Counted from the stretch's first letter, positions 7,634 through 16,707 are shown. The stretch is 44,068 bases of DNA from Candidatus Mediterraneibacter intestinigallinarum (GCA_019119265.1 DWXI01000027.1:1-44068), one strand, 5' to 3'. Made by a program: numbers and translations. Notes: generated by a model not told the origin, from the sequence alone.

Positions 7634-8431
7634 ATGTTAATGACAATTATTTTTTTTATGGTCAGTATTTTATCGTCTATAGCAGGATCGATATGCGGCA
7701 TAGGAGGAGGCGTTATTATCAAGCCGGTGTTGGATGCAACGGGAATAATGAGCGTGAGTAATATCAGTTTTTTGTCAGGGTGTACAGTTCTTGCCATGTC
7801 GATAGTCTCTGTTTATAAAAATGTACGCGCTAAAACAGCAAAGCTGAATGTGCGCATAGCTACCGGGCTGGCTATCGGAGCTGCGCTGGGTGGTGTTGTC
7901 GGGAAGAGTATGTTTCAGATGCTCAAAAGTGCTGTTGGAAACGAAGATGCGGTGGGGATGACACAGGCCATTGTTCTTATAATCATTACGCTTGGAACGT
8001 TGATCTATACTATATATAAAAATAAAATTCAAACGAAAGAATACACACAGCTGTGGTTGTGCTTTATAATAGGTGTGCTGCTTGGGGTTATGTCGAGCTT
8101 TCTGGGTATCGGAGGAGGACCGATCAATCTGGTGGTCCTTGCTTATTTCTTTTCGTTGAGCACGAAAGAGGCGGCTTTGAGCTCTCTCTACATTATTATG
8201 TTTTCGCAGATCACCAGTCTGATCCAAACATGTGTGACAGGAACTGTTCCGGAAGTGGAGGCATCCTATCTGATCGCGATGGTATTAGGCGGCATACTCG
8301 GAGGAACATTGGGAAGCAGGGTGAATAAGAAGATAGATGAGAGTGGAGTCAATAAACTTTTTATTGCTCTGATGGTTGTTATTGTCGGAATTAATGTTTA
8401 TAATGCTGTTAAATTTGGTGTGGCTTTTTAG
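7634..8431 (+). CDS. TauE/SafE-family sulfite/organosulfur exporter
   Basis: A 265-residue membrane protein with about eight hydrophobic segments and the internal duplication typical of TauE/SafE: the glycine-rich motif SICGIGGGVIIKPVL near residue 20 is echoed by SFLGIGGGPINLVVL near residue 155. The family moves sulfite, sulfoacetate or related anions across the membrane. The start has GAGGAG upstream. It is monocistronic between two terminators, so context does not reveal the substrate. Confidence 0.9.
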   Translation: MLMTIIFFMVSILSSIAGSICGIGGGVIIKPVLDATGIMSVSNISFLSGCTVLAMSIVSVYKNVRAKTAKLNVRIATGLAIGAALGGVVGKSMFQMLKSAVGNEDAVGMTQAIVLIIITLGTLIYTIYKNKIQTKEYTQLWLCFIIGVLLGVMSSFLGIGGGPINLVVLAYFFSLSTKEAALSSLYIIMFSQITSLIQTCVTGTVPEVEASYLIAMVLGGILGGTLGSRVNKKIDESGVNKLFIALMVVIVGINVYNAVKFGVAF

Positions 8432-8442
8432 CGGGAGCCGGC

Positions 8443-8474
8443 GGGCGGAACTTCTTTAGGAAGCCGCCCTTTTT
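8443..8474 (+). terminator. Terminator after the TauE/SafE gene
   Basis: GGGCGG (8443-8448) and CCGCCC (8464-8469), extended by CTTC/GAAG inside the loop, are followed by TTTTT. It separates the exporter from the fab promoter. Confidence 0.88.
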
Positions 8475-8554
8475 GTTTGGGGAAAGTTTCCAGGATGTCT
8501 GTTTTATCCAGTTCTGGCCCATTGATTTTGTTACATAATTATTACAAAAATATA

Positions 8555-8582
8555 TTGACAAATATATTTGGTGTGATATACT
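8555..8582 (+). promoter_or_regulatory. fab operon promoter
   Basis: TTGACA (8555-8560), a 16-base spacer and TATACT (8577-8582) form a near-consensus sigma-A promoter about 105 bases before fabH. The -10 box overlaps the FabT-like operator. Confidence 0.82.
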
Positions 8583-8612
8583 TTGAAAGTCAAAGTATTT
8601 AAGACTCAAAGT
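8580..8612 (+). promoter_or_regulatory. Two tandem FabT-like operators
   Basis: ACTTTGA-aag-TCAAAGT (8580-8596) is a perfect 7-bp inverted repeat that closely matches the streptococcal FabT box ARTTTGA-N3-TCAAAYT. A weaker second site, TATTTAA-gac-TCAAAGT (8596-8612), directly abuts it, centres 16 bp apart. Both overlap the -10 box and probable transcription start, so binding would block transcription. The likely ligand-responsive repressor is the MarR protein at 19575-20027, at the far end of the same cluster. Confidence 0.75.
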
Positions 8613-8624
8613 AATTTAATGTAA

Positions 8625-8659
8625 CAGTTCACTATTCTGATGAACAGATGGCTGAACTG
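8625..8659 (+). repeat. Small palindromic intergenic repeat, GCTGAACTG family, copy 1
   Basis: CAGTTCA (8625-8631) and TGAACTG (8653-8659) form the arms; the inner sequence CTGATGAACAGATGG matches the 34.6-kb copy closely. It sits in the fabH 5' leader, 30 bases before the start codon. Confidence 0.5.
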
Positions 8660-8688
8660 CTGCAATCTGAGAGATTTGGAGAACAGAA

Positions 8689-9660
8689 ATGGTTGGAAAA
8701 ATATGTGGAACCGGATCCTATGTACCGCCGCGGGTAATGGATAATAATGATTTGTCAAAAATCGTGGATACCAATGACGAATGGATAAGGGAGAGGACCG
8801 GGATTGGAAAGCGCCATATTATCGATGAAGAGACGACCTCCTACATGGCAGGGCAGGCAGCGCTGCGCGCCATAGAACAGAGCGGGATCGATCCGGAAGA
8901 GATTGATATGATCCTTGTCGGAACATCATCGTCAGAGACAGTATTTCCCTGTGCCGCGTGCGAAGTTCAGAGAATGATCGGCGCAAAACGTGCGGTAGGA
9001 TATGATCTGAATGCAGCCTGTACAGGATTTGTACTCGGATTTAATACAGCCCAGGCATACATAAGTTCCGGATTCTGCCGGACAGTCATGGTGATCGGCG
9101 CCGACAGCATGAGCAATATGGTAGACTGGAAGGACAGGAGCACCTGTATTCTGTTCGGAGACGGAGCGGGCGCAGTTATTCTAAGAGCAGAGGAAGGCGC
9201 GCCGGTATATATGGCAGCCCATTCAGATGGTGTAAAGGGGCCGGCGTTGACAGGGCTGAGCAGGCACCGCAAAGACTGGGAGAAAGAATTGGAACCCGGC
9301 GCGGTGAAAGAATCTTACATCCATATGGACGGACAGGGCGTATTTAAATTTGCTGTCCGAAAAGTACCAGAAATTATAGAAGAAGTTCTGGAAGAAGCAG
9401 GAAACTCGCTAGACGACATTGATTATTTTGTCCTCCATCAGGCAAACAGGAGGATCATTGAGGCGGTGGCGAAGAGGCTGAAGACAGACATCTCGAAGTT
9501 TCCGATGAATCTCGAGGAGTATGCAAATACTTCTGCAGCTACAGTTCCGATTCTCATTGATGAGATGAACAGAAAGAGAATGTTCGAAAAAGGACAGAAG
9601 ATCATGATGGCAGGATTCGGGGCCGGGCTTACATGGGCGGCCAGCCTGTTTGAGTGGTAA
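8689..9660 (+). CDS. fabH: Beta-ketoacyl-ACP synthase III
   Basis: FabH starts fatty-acid synthesis by condensing acyl-CoA with malonyl-ACP. The 323-residue protein has the usual length and the Cys-His-Asn triad: C111 in NAACTGF, H250 in VLHQANRR and N280 in EYANTSAAT. The GDGAGAVIL and GFGAGLTWA loops are conserved. The start ATG has TGGAGA seven bases upstream. It is the first gene of the operon, directly under the FabT-like boxes, so its expression should respond to acyl-ACP levels through the repressor. Confidence 0.96.
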   Translation: MVGKICGTGSYVPPRVMDNNDLSKIVDTNDEWIRERTGIGKRHIIDEETTSYMAGQAALRAIEQSGIDPEEIDMILVGTSSSETVFPCAACEVQRMIGAKRAVGYDLNAACTGFVLGFNTAQAYISSGFCRTVMVIGADSMSNMVDWKDRSTCILFGDGAGAVILRAEEGAPVYMAAHSDGVKGPALTGLSRHRKDWEKELEPGAVKESYIHMDGQGVFKFAVRKVPEIIEEVLEEAGNSLDDIDYFVLHQANRRIIEAVAKRLKTDISKFPMNLEEYANTSAATVPILIDEMNRKRMFEKGQKIMMAGFGAGLTWAASLFEW

Positions 9661-9720
9661 TTTCCGGCAATGCCGGATTACAATACATTCTCTCCGTATG
9701 ACGGAGCGATATAATTCCCC
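9661..9720 (+). repeat. Three small hairpins between fabH and acpP
   Basis: TCCGGCAATGCCGGA, CTCCGTATGACGGAG and TTCCCCAAGGGAA follow each other within 60 bases. None has a T tract, so they look more like mRNA processing or stability elements than terminators. acpP usually needs much higher expression than its neighbours, which fits such a site. Confidence 0.5.
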
Positions 9721-9760
9721 AAGGGAAAATATTTTCAAAAAAGAAAGGAAAAGAGAAACC

Positions 9761-9985
9761 ATGTTAGAGAAGATCAAAGAAATCGTAGCAGAGTCATTAA
9801 ATGCAGACGTTGAGACACTTACAGAGGAGACATCTTTCAAAGACGATCTTGGAGCTGACTCCCTCGATCTGTTTGAAATGGTAATGGCATTTGAGGAAGA
9901 GTTTGAAGTTGAGATCCCGTCTGAGGATCTGGAGCAGATCAACACGATCGGCGATGTTGTAAAATATCTTGAGGCACACAAATAA
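9761..9985 (+). CDS. acpP: Acyl carrier protein
   Basis: A 74-residue acidic protein with the phosphopantetheine attachment motif [11 protein letters not shown]. It carries the growing acyl chain in the cytoplasm. The start ATG at 9761 follows AAAGGAAAAG; a longer reading frame upstream has no support because ACPs begin at this MLEKIKEIV position. It lies between fabH and fabK, flanked by hairpins on both sides. Confidence 0.96.
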   Translation: MLEKIKEIVAESLNADVETLTEETSFKDDLGADSLDLFEMVMAFEEEFEVEIPSEDLEQINTIGDVVKYLEAHK

Positions 9986-9996
9986 GAAATTTGTAT

Positions 9997-10027
9997 CTGT
10001 TCAGACTGTCAGCAGATGGTTGAACTG
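9997..10027 (+). repeat. Small palindromic intergenic repeat, GCTGAACTG family, copy 2
   Basis: CTGTTCAG at the left and TTGAACTG at the right, with CTGTCAGCAGATGG inside, match copies at 8625 and 34571-34645 with a few changes. It occupies the acpP-fabK gap. Confidence 0.45.
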
Positions 10028-10061
10028 TCAACAAAATTATTTTAAAGAAAGGTTGTAGAGT

Positions 10062-11000
10062 ATGAAAACAAAAGTAACCGAATTATTAGGAATTGAATAT
10101 CCGATCATTCAGGGAGGAATGGCCTGGGTTGCTGAGTATCATCTTGCAGCCGCCGTATCCGAAGCCGGCGGCTTGGGACTGATCGGTGCTGCGAGTGCGC
10201 CGGCTGACTGGGTGCGTGAACAGGTCAGAGAGGCGAAGAAACTCACTGACAAGCCATTTGGAGTGAATATCATGCTTATGAGTCCGTATGCGGACGATGT
10301 GGCAAAAGTTATCGTGGAGGAAGGCGTGAAAGTCGTTACGACAGGCGCGGGTTCTCCGGAGAAATACATGAAGATGTGGAAAGAAGCCGGAGTCAAGGTT
10401 ATCCCGGTCATCGCATCTGTTGCGCTTGCAAAGCGTATGGAGAGATGCGGAGCCGACGCACTTGTTGCAGAGGGTACAGAGGCGGGCGGACACATCGGTG
10501 AGAATACGACAATGGTACTTGTACCGCAGGTCGTAGATGCAGTGAATATCCCGGTCATCGCAGCGGGCGGTATTGCCGACGGAAGAGGAATCGCGGCGGC
10601 ATTTATGCTTGGCGCCCAGGGTGTACAGATGGGAACTCACTTTGTGGTTACGAATGAATCTCAGGTTCATGAAAATTATAAAGACATGATCATCAAGGCA
10701 AGAGATATCGACTCAAGAGTAACAGGACGTTCGACAGGACATCCGGTACGTGCCCTGAGAAACCAGATGACAAAAGAATACTTACAGAAAGAACAGGAAG
10801 GCGCTTCGTTTGAAGAACTTGAGCATCTGACTCTCGGAGGCTTAAGACGTGCTGTCGTAGACGGTGATGTGAAGACAGGAAGCGTGATGGCAGGACAGAT
10901 CGCAGGTATGGTCAAAGAGAAGATGTCATGCCATGACCTGATCCAGAAACTTGTAAAAGAGACAGATGACCTGATCGGAGGCAAAGGTTTCTATGAGTAA
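10062..11000 (+). CDS. fabK: Enoyl-ACP reductase II (FMN-dependent)
   Basis: FabK carries out the last, NAD(P)H-dependent reduction of each elongation cycle and replaces FabI, which makes such bacteria insensitive to FabI-type inhibitors. The 312-residue TIM-barrel protein has the family signatures: PIIQGGMAWVA at the N-terminus, VAEGTEAGGHIG for FMN/catalytic His, and AAGGIADGRGIAAA plus GAQGVQMGT for phosphate binding. It overlaps fabD by eight bases. A second, more distant relative lies at 18514-19557. Confidence 0.94.
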   Translation: MKTKVTELLGIEYPIIQGGMAWVAEYHLAAAVSEAGGLGLIGAASAPADWVREQVREAKKLTDKPFGVNIMLMSPYADDVAKVIVEEGVKVVTTGAGSPEKYMKMWKEAGVKVIPVIASVALAKRMERCGADALVAEGTEAGGHIGENTTMVLVPQVVDAVNIPVIAAGGIADGRGIAAAFMLGAQGVQMGTHFVVTNESQVHENYKDMIIKARDIDSRVTGRSTGHPVRALRNQMTKEYLQKEQEGASFEELEHLTLGGLRRAVVDGDVKTGSVMAGQIAGMVKEKMSCHDLIQKLVKETDDLIGGKGFYE

Positions 11001-11913
11001 GATCGCATTTATGTTCCCGGGCCAGGGAGCACAGAAAGCCGGAATGGGCAAAGATTTTTATGAACAGAGTGAAACAGCAAGGAAAGTCATCGACAAGGCG
11101 ACCGAATTGCTGGATATAGATATGAAAGCATTATGCTTTGAAGAAAATGACAAACTGGATCAGACAGAATATACACAGGCAGCGCTTGTGACTGTCTGTC
11201 TGGCAATGGAACATGTGTTAAGAGAGCGCGGACTGAAAGCTGATGTGACGGCGGGATTAAGCCTCGGCGAGTACTGCGCAATTGCATCTGCAGGCGGTAT
11301 GAGCACCGAGGACGCCATCACCACAGTGAGAAAGCGAGGTATCCTTATGCAGAATGCAGTGCCGGGCGGAAAAGGTACAATGGCGGCAGTGCTGGGCATG
11401 AAAGGCGAGGATATCGAGAAAGTCGTTGATTCGATCGACGGCGTTACGATCGCCAATTACAACTGCCCGGGCCAGATTGTTATCACAGGATGGAAAGAGA
11501 GTGTTGAGAAGGCTTCGGAGGAACTGAAAGCTGCCGGGGCAAAGAGGGTTATGCCGCTGAATGTAAGCGGACCGTTTCATTCACCAATGCTTGAAGAGGC
11601 AGGAAGAGAGCTCGGCCAAGTGCTTGCAGGTGTACAGCTCTCCAAGCTTGAGATTCCTTATGTGACAAATGTAACGGCAGAGTATGTGACAGATATCTCT
11701 GAGACAAAAGCGCTCCTTGCAACACAGGTGGCATCATCTGTGCGCTGGCAGCAGAGTGTGGAGAATATGATCGCTGACGGAGTGGATACATTCGTAGAGA
11801 TCGGGCCGGGCAGGACACTGGCAGGATTCATGCGCAAGATCAGCCGTGACGTGAAAGTGTACAATGTCGGTACATGGGAAGATGTAGACAAGGTGGTAAG
11901 TGAATTATGTTAA
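10993..11913 (+). CDS. fabD: Malonyl-CoA-ACP transacylase
   Basis: FabD loads malonyl groups onto ACP. The 306-residue protein has FPGQGAQ at the N-terminus, the nucleophile S90 in GLSLGEY, the catalytic His in GPFHSPML and the C-terminal EIGPGRTL. It overlaps fabK by eight bases and fabG by seven, so the three are translationally coupled. Confidence 0.96.
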   Translation: MSKIAFMFPGQGAQKAGMGKDFYEQSETARKVIDKATELLDIDMKALCFEENDKLDQTEYTQAALVTVCLAMEHVLRERGLKADVTAGLSLGEYCAIASAGGMSTEDAITTVRKRGILMQNAVPGGKGTMAAVLGMKGEDIEKVVDSIDGVTIANYNCPGQIVITGWKESVEKASEELKAAGAKRVMPLNVSGPFHSPMLEEAGRELGQVLAGVQLSKLEIPYVTNVTAEYVTDISETKALLATQVASSVRWQQSVENMIADGVDTFVEIGPGRTLAGFMRKISRDVKVYNVGTWEDVDKVVSELC

Positions 11914-12647
11914 ATGGAAAAGTTGCTGTAGTAACAGGCGCTTCCAGAGGAATCGGAAGAGCGATCGCCATAAAACTTGCATCCGAGGGTGCTGCAGTTG
12001 TGATCAATTACAACGGTTCTAAAGAGCGCGCTGAGGAAGTGAAAAAGGAGATTGAGGAGAACGGCGGAAAGGCCGACATCAGACAGTGCAATGTATCTGA
12101 TTTCCATGCCTGCGAAGAAATGTTCAAAGAGATCATCGCAACATTCGGCAGAGTGGATATCCTCGTAAATAACGCAGGTATTACGAGAGACGGGCTGCTC
12201 ATGAAGATGACAGAGGAAGATTATGACGCAGTTCTCGATACAAACCTGAAAGGAACATTCAACTGTATCCGTTTCGTAGCGCGCCAGATGATCAAACAGC
12301 GCGGCGGACGTATCATCAATATGGCGTCTGTATCCGGAGTGCTCGGAAATGCGGGACAGGCAAACTACTCTGCGTCAAAGGCGGGCGTGATCGGACTTAC
12401 AAAGTCTGCGGCAAGAGAACTTGCAAGCCGCGGAATTACGGTAAATGCAATTGCACCGGGATTCATCAATACAGAGATGACAGAAGTGCTCTCCGATAAA
12501 GTAAAAGAGGGAGCTGTGGCACAGATTCCGCTGGGTAAATTCGGCGAGACAGAAGATATTGCAAATGCGGCAGCATTTCTGGCAGGCGACGGGGCACGGT
12601 ATATAACAGGACAGGTGCTCAATGTAGACGGCGGAATGGCTATCTAA
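11907..12647 (+). CDS. fabG: 3-oxoacyl-ACP reductase
   Basis: FabG reduces the beta-keto group with NADPH. The 246-residue short-chain dehydrogenase has [12 protein letters not shown] for cofactor binding, [14 protein letters not shown], the YSASKAG catalytic Tyr-Lys pair and the C-terminal VDGGMAI. It overlaps fabD and ends at the edge of the large structured repeat at 12644-12843, whose stem begins within the stop codon. Confidence 0.96.
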   Translation: MLNGKVAVVTGASRGIGRAIAIKLASEGAAVVINYNGSKERAEEVKKEIEENGGKADIRQCNVSDFHACEEMFKEIIATFGRVDILVNNAGITRDGLLMKMTEEDYDAVLDTNLKGTFNCIRFVARQMIKQRGGRIINMASVSGVLGNAGQANYSASKAGVIGLTKSAARELASRGITVNAIAPGFINTEMTEVLSDKVKEGAVAQIPLGKFGETEDIANAAAFLAGDGARYITGQVLNVDGGMAI

Positions 12648-12843
12648 AACCAACTCCTTTTATCGACAGATCCGCAGGTAACCGCATATATCATTTCTGC
12701 GGACGCGCTTTCGCTCGGGCCGGAACGCAGCGGTACATAAGGCCGCAAAGGACGCGGCCTAAGTGCCGGCGTTCCTCTACGGTCCTTAGAAACGACATAT
12801 ACGGTTACCTGCTAAACAGTCGAAAAAGGGAACTTGGTTTTAG
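12644..12843 (+). repeat. Large structured intergenic element, family A copy 1 (70-nt conserved core)
   Basis: A 200-base imperfect palindrome between fabG and fabF. Outer arms about 60 bases long (12644-12703 and 12776-12843) pair with each other, including CGCATATATC against GACATATACG. The core at 12706-12775 starts CGCTTTCGCTCGGG and holds nested stems GGAACGC/GCGTTCC, CGGTAC/GTGCCG and AGGCCGC/GCGGCCT. The same 70-base core, with compensatory changes, is found on the minus strand at 36397-36466. It has no coding potential and no T tract. Its place inside an operon means it must be transcribed. Confidence 0.8.
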
Positions 12844-12952
12844 TTGAATGTGATGCGGAAAAGGGAGCGTGATCCTGTGAAAAGCAGGAACGTGTGAGAT
12901 AGTATGGTTTGGAAGAGACGGATGGAAATCTCTGTCTCGGAAAGGGATAGAT

Positions 12953-14200
12953 TTGGATATGGAGAAGAGAAGAGTTGTAGTGACGGGGCTTGGTGCCGTG
13001 ACGCCGATCGGAAATACGGTGGATGAGTTCTGGGCCGGTATTAAGGAAGGCAAGGTCGGGATCGGACCGATCACGAAGTTTGATGCTTCTGAATTCAAGG
13101 TGCAGATTGCGGCTGAGGTGAAGGATTTTGTTGCGAAGGAGCGTATGGATTTTAAGGCAGCAAAGAGAATGGAGCCTTTTTCCCAGTATGCGGTCGCAGC
13201 TGCAAAAGAGGCATTCGAGGATTCCGGCATTGATATGGAGAAGGAAGATCCGTACAGAGTGGGAGTGATCGTAGGCTCCGGTATCGGAAGTCTGCAGTGC
13301 GTAGAAACCAATTATGAAAAGATCATGACAAAAGGGCCGAACAAAGTGAATCCACTTATGGTTCCTCTTATGATTTCCAATATGGCGGCAGGTAACATTT
13401 CCATCCAGCTCGGACTGAAAGGAAAATGTACAAACGTTGTGACAGCGTGTGCGTCAGGTACACACTGCATCGGAGATGCGCTCCGTGCGATCCAGTACGG
13501 GGATACGGACGTGATGGTTGCAGGAGGTACAGAGGCTTCGGTGTGTCCGACGGGAATCGCCGGATTTACAGCGCTGACGGCACTGTCTACAACTAACGAT
13601 CCGGAGCATGCGTCACGCCCGTTCGATAAAGACAGGGATGGATTTGTCCTTGGCGAGGGCTCCGGAATTGTAGTGCTGGAGGAACTGGAGCACGCAAAGG
13701 CAAGAGGAGCAAAGATCTACGCTGAACTTGTCGGCTATGGCGCGACAGGCGACGCATATCACATCACTTCTCCGGCTGAGGACGGTGAAGGCGCGGGAAT
13801 GGCAATGAAGCTTGCAATGCAGGAAGCGGGCGTGGCGCCGGAGCAGATCGACTACATCAACGCTCACGGAACAAGCACACACCATAACGATTTGTTTGAG
13901 ACGAAAGCCATCAAATTCGCGCTTGGCGACGCGGCAAAAAATGTTTCCATCAACTCTACAAAGTCTATGATCGGTCATCTGCTCGGCGCGGCAGGCGGGG
14001 TAGAGTTCGTAGTCTGTGTAAAGAGTATTCTGGACGGATTTATTCATCAGACAGTGGGAACAGAAAATGTAGATCCGGAGTGTGATCTTGACTATACGGT
14101 AGGCGCTCCGGTAGAGAAAGATGTAAATTATGTTCTGACGAATTCTCTAGGATTTGGAGGACATAACGCGACACTGCTGTTGAAAAAATATGAAGGTTAA
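12953..14200 (+). CDS. fabF: Beta-ketoacyl-ACP synthase II
   Basis: FabF elongates acyl-ACP chains. The 415-residue protein has C166 in TACASGTH, NAHGTSTHHND and MIGHLLGAAGG, the Cys-His-His triad. The start may be TTG at 12953, seven bases after AAAGGGA, or ATG at 12959, which would be about 13 bases away; the protein differs by two residues. It is separated from fabG by 305 bases filled by the structured element, so it may have its own expression level. Confidence 0.95.
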   Translation: MDMEKRRVVVTGLGAVTPIGNTVDEFWAGIKEGKVGIGPITKFDASEFKVQIAAEVKDFVAKERMDFKAAKRMEPFSQYAVAAAKEAFEDSGIDMEKEDPYRVGVIVGSGIGSLQCVETNYEKIMTKGPNKVNPLMVPLMISNMAAGNISIQLGLKGKCTNVVTACASGTHCIGDALRAIQYGDTDVMVAGGTEASVCPTGIAGFTALTALSTTNDPEHASRPFDKDRDGFVLGEGSGIVVLEELEHAKARGAKIYAELVGYGATGDAYHITSPAEDGEGAGMAMKLAMQEAGVAPEQIDYINAHGTSTHHNDLFETKAIKFALGDAAKNVSINSTKSMIGHLLGAAGGVEFVVCVKSILDGFIHQTVGTENVDPECDLDYTVGAPVEKDVNYVLTNSLGFGGHNATLLLKKYEG

Positions 14201-14212
14201 GAGGTGCGTGTA

Positions 14213-14692
14213 ATGAAAGTTGAACAGGTATTGGAATTAGTAAAAGCTGTTTCAGATTCTGAGCTTACAGAGTTTAAATATGAGGAAGACGGAGTGAAGC
14301 TTTCGCTTAAGAAAACGAGCGATAAAATTGTCCAGGTTCCGGCTCCGGCCGCACCGATGGCAGCGCCGGTGATCGCACCAGCAGTTATGCCGGCAGGAGC
14401 AGAGGCTCAGGCAGCAGAGGCAGCCGCACCTGCAGAAGGCGAGAACGATAAGTCGGCAGGTAATGTTGTGAAATCACCTCTTGTAGGAACATTTTATGCC
14501 GCACCGGCAGAGGACGCAGAACCTTATGTAAAAGTTGGCGACAGCGTAAAAGAAGGCCAGGTACTGGCAATTGTAGAAGCAATGAAGCTGATGAACGAGA
14601 TTGAAAGCGACTTTACAGGAACTGTAAAAGAGATTCTTGTAGAAAACGGTCAGGGCGTAGAATTCGGCCAGCCACTCTTTGTAATAAGCTAG
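14213..14692 (+). CDS. accB: Biotin carboxyl carrier protein of acetyl-CoA carboxylase
   Basis: AccB carries the biotin that shuttles CO2 between biotin carboxylase and carboxyltransferase. The 159-residue protein has an N-terminal helical region, an Ala/Pro-rich hinge (residues about 45-80) and the biotinyl domain ending with EAMKLMNEI, whose Lys is biotinylated. ATG at 14213 is preferred because GAGGTG lies seven bases before it; an upstream GTG at 14204 overlaps that ribosome site. It follows fabF by 12 bases. Confidence 0.95.
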   Translation: MKVEQVLELVKAVSDSELTEFKYEEDGVKLSLKKTSDKIVQVPAPAAPMAAPVIAPAVMPAGAEAQAAEAAAPAEGENDKSAGNVVKSPLVGTFYAAPAEDAEPYVKVGDSVKEGQVLAIVEAMKLMNEIESDFTGTVKEILVENGQGVEFGQPLFVIS

Positions 14693-14704
14693 TCCGCATG
14701 CGCT

Positions 14705-14850
14705 GGGAAACAGCCGGCGCTGTGCAGGCTCGCCTGCTGACAGCGGCGGCTGTTTCCCGGCATATGGCGACAGCCATACAGCGAGATGAAGCAGCGAAGC
14801 GGCGGAATCGAGCGCAGCAATGCACCGCGCACGCAGGGCGCGGTAGAAAG
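14705..14850 (+). repeat. Structured intergenic region with three hairpins between accB and fabZ
   Basis: GGGAAACAGCC pairs with GGCTGTTTCCC (11 bp) with an inner stem GCAGGC/GCCTGC; TATGGC-gaca-GCCATA follows; then ACCGCGC/GCGCGGT. The GC-rich block of about 145 bases has no gene: an open frame runs through it into fabZ but has no ribosome site and no similarity at its start. Its core does not match family A, so I treat it as a separate element. Confidence 0.6.
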
Positions 14851-14862
14851 GAAACAGATATC

Positions 14863-15294
14863 ATGAACAGTTTAACAGTTGAACAGATCCAGGAGATCAT
14901 CCCCCACAGACACCCGTTTCTCCTTCTCGACAAAATCGAGGACTACGAACCGGGACAGTACGCGGTAGGATTTAAAGCGGTAACATACAGAGAAGACTTT
15001 TTCCGCGGACATTTCCCGCAGAAGGCGGTAATGCCGGGAGTCCTGATTCTTGAGGCGCTGGCCCAGACAGGAGCAGTCGCTATCTTAAGCATGCCGGAGA
15101 ACCAGGGGAAGATCGCATTTTTCGGCGGAGTTCAGAAATGCCGTTTCAAGGGCATGGTAATGCCGGGAGATACACTGAAGCTTGAGACAAAGATCATAAA
15201 AAGCAAAGGACCTGTCGGAGTCGGGCAGGCGACCGCTTATGTAGACGGAAAGGTAGTTGTCAGTGCGGAACTGACATTTATGGTAGGGGAGTAA
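14863..15294 (+). CDS. fabZ: 3-hydroxyacyl-ACP dehydratase
   Basis: FabZ dehydrates 3-hydroxyacyl-ACP. The 143-residue hotdog-fold protein has the catalytic His in IIPHRHPFLLLD and the catalytic Glu in VMPGVLILEALAQ, after RGHFP. The start ATG at 14863 follows AGAAAGGAAACAG, with an in-frame upstream extension rejected as structured intergenic sequence. It lies seven bases before accC. Confidence 0.96.
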   Translation: MNSLTVEQIQEIIPHRHPFLLLDKIEDYEPGQYAVGFKAVTYREDFFRGHFPQKAVMPGVLILEALAQTGAVAILSMPENQGKIAFFGGVQKCRFKGMVMPGDTLKLETKIIKSKGPVGVGQATAYVDGKVVVSAELTFMVGE

Positions 15295-15301
15295 ATAAGA
15301 G

Positions 15302-16639
15302 ATGATTGGAAAAGTATTGATCGCAAACCGCGGTGAGATCGCTGTGCGTATCATCCGCGCGTGTCGTGAGATGGGGATTGAGACTGTCGCCGTATACTCG
15401 GAAGCAGACCGCGATGCACTGCATACGCAGCTTGCCGATGAGGCGGTATGTATCGGGCCGGCCCCCTCTTCCGAGAGTTACCTGAATATGCAGAATATTA
15501 TCAGTGCCACAGTGATCTCCGGGGCGGATGCCATTCATCCGGGATTCGGATTCCTCTCAGAAAACAGCAGGTTCGCAGAGCTGTGTGAACAGTGTAACAT
15601 TACGTTTATCGGACCGAAATCTCAGGTCATCCAGAGTCTGGGAAATAAATCCGAGGCAAGAAATACGATGATCAATGCAGGTGTTCCGGTTATACCGGGA
15701 AGCAAAGATCCGATCTATGACGCTGAAGAGGGTGCGAAGATAGCAGATGAGATCGGCTATCCGGTCATTGTAAAAGCGGCGCTTGGCGGCGGTGGAAAAG
15801 GCATGCGTGTGGCACAGACGCCGGAAGAGTTTGTAAGCAGCTTTAATACAGCCCAGAAGGAAGCCCAGATGGCATTCGGCGATAATACGATGTACATTGA
15901 ACATTTTGTACAGCATCCTCGCCATATCGAATTTCAGATACTTGCCGATGAGCATGGAAATGTGATCCATCTCGGAGAACGTGACTGTTCGATCCAGAGA
16001 AATCACCAGAAGATGATCGAAGAATCACCGTCTATCGCTCTTACTCCGGAGCTTCGCGAGAAAATGGGAAATGCAGCGGTGAAAGCGGCAAAAGCTGCAC
16101 ATTATACAAATGCAGGAACGATAGAATTTTTGCTCGAGAAGAATAACAATTTCTACTTTATGGAGATGAACACAAGAATTCAGGTAGAGCATCCTGTTAC
16201 AGAGTGGGTGACGGGAATTGACCTGATCAAAGAGCAGATCCGCATCGCGGACGGAAGACCTCTGAGCTATAAACAGGAGGACGTGCATATTACAGGACAC
16301 GCCATTGAATGCCGTATCAACGCTGAGAATCCGGCAAAGAACTTCCGCCCGTCACCGGGAACGATCACAGATATGTATCTGCCTGGAGGAAAGGGCGTGC
16401 GTATTGACGCTGCTATTTACAGCGGTTATACTGTTCCGCCGTATTATGATTCCATGCTGGCGAAGCTGATCGTACACGCCAAGAACAGAAATGAGGCAAT
16501 CCGCAAGATGCGCAGTGCTCTCGGAGAAGTGATCATTGAGGGGATCGACACGAATGTAGATTATCAGTATGAGATACTGAATCATCCGGATTTTATATCA
16601 GGAAATATTGATATCGAATTTATTGAGAATTTGGGGTAA
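15302..16639 (+). CDS. accC: Biotin carboxylase of acetyl-CoA carboxylase
   Basis: AccC carboxylates the biotin of AccB using ATP and bicarbonate. The 445-residue ATP-grasp protein has [17 protein letters not shown], the glycine-rich ATP loop [13 protein letters not shown], the metal-binding [14 protein letters not shown] and the C-terminal biotin-carboxylase domain. It follows fabZ closely. Confidence 0.97.
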   Translation: MIGKVLIANRGEIAVRIIRACREMGIETVAVYSEADRDALHTQLADEAVCIGPAPSSESYLNMQNIISATVISGADAIHPGFGFLSENSRFAELCEQCNITFIGPKSQVIQSLGNKSEARNTMINAGVPVIPGSKDPIYDAEEGAKIADEIGYPVIVKAALGGGGKGMRVAQTPEEFVSSFNTAQKEAQMAFGDNTMYIEHFVQHPRHIEFQILADEHGNVIHLGERDCSIQRNHQKMIEESPSIALTPELREKMGNAAVKAAKAAHYTNAGTIEFLLEKNNNFYFMEMNTRIQVEHPVTEWVTGIDLIKEQIRIADGRPLSYKQEDVHITGHAIECRINAENPAKNFRPSPGTITDMYLPGGKGVRIDAAIYSGYTVPPYYDSMLAKLIVHAKNRNEAIRKMRSALGEVIIEGIDTNVDYQYEILNHPDFISGNIDIEFIENLG

Positions 16640-16672
16640 CAGTGCGGCTTTGCGAATGGCGCGGCTGAACTG
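16639..16672 (+). repeat. GCTGAACTG-family repeat, copy 3 (truncated)
   Basis: AGTGCGGCTTTGCGAATGGC followed by GCGGCTGAACTG is almost identical to the right part of the 18438-18492 copy; the left arm is missing. It fills the accC-accDA gap. Confidence 0.6.
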
Positions 16673-16707
16673 CAACTATTTGTCAGAATATCAGGAGGTA
16701 ATCTCAG

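Noticed and set aside
8625-8659. T-box or riboswitch in the fabH leader
   Set aside because: The leader is under 110 bases and its structure is a simple short palindrome shared with other intergenic sites; no T-box or riboswitch consensus.
14698-14862. N-terminal extension of fabZ by 55 residues
   Set aside because: The region is a GC-rich hairpin block with no ribosome site at its start; FabZ homologues begin at the ATG used.
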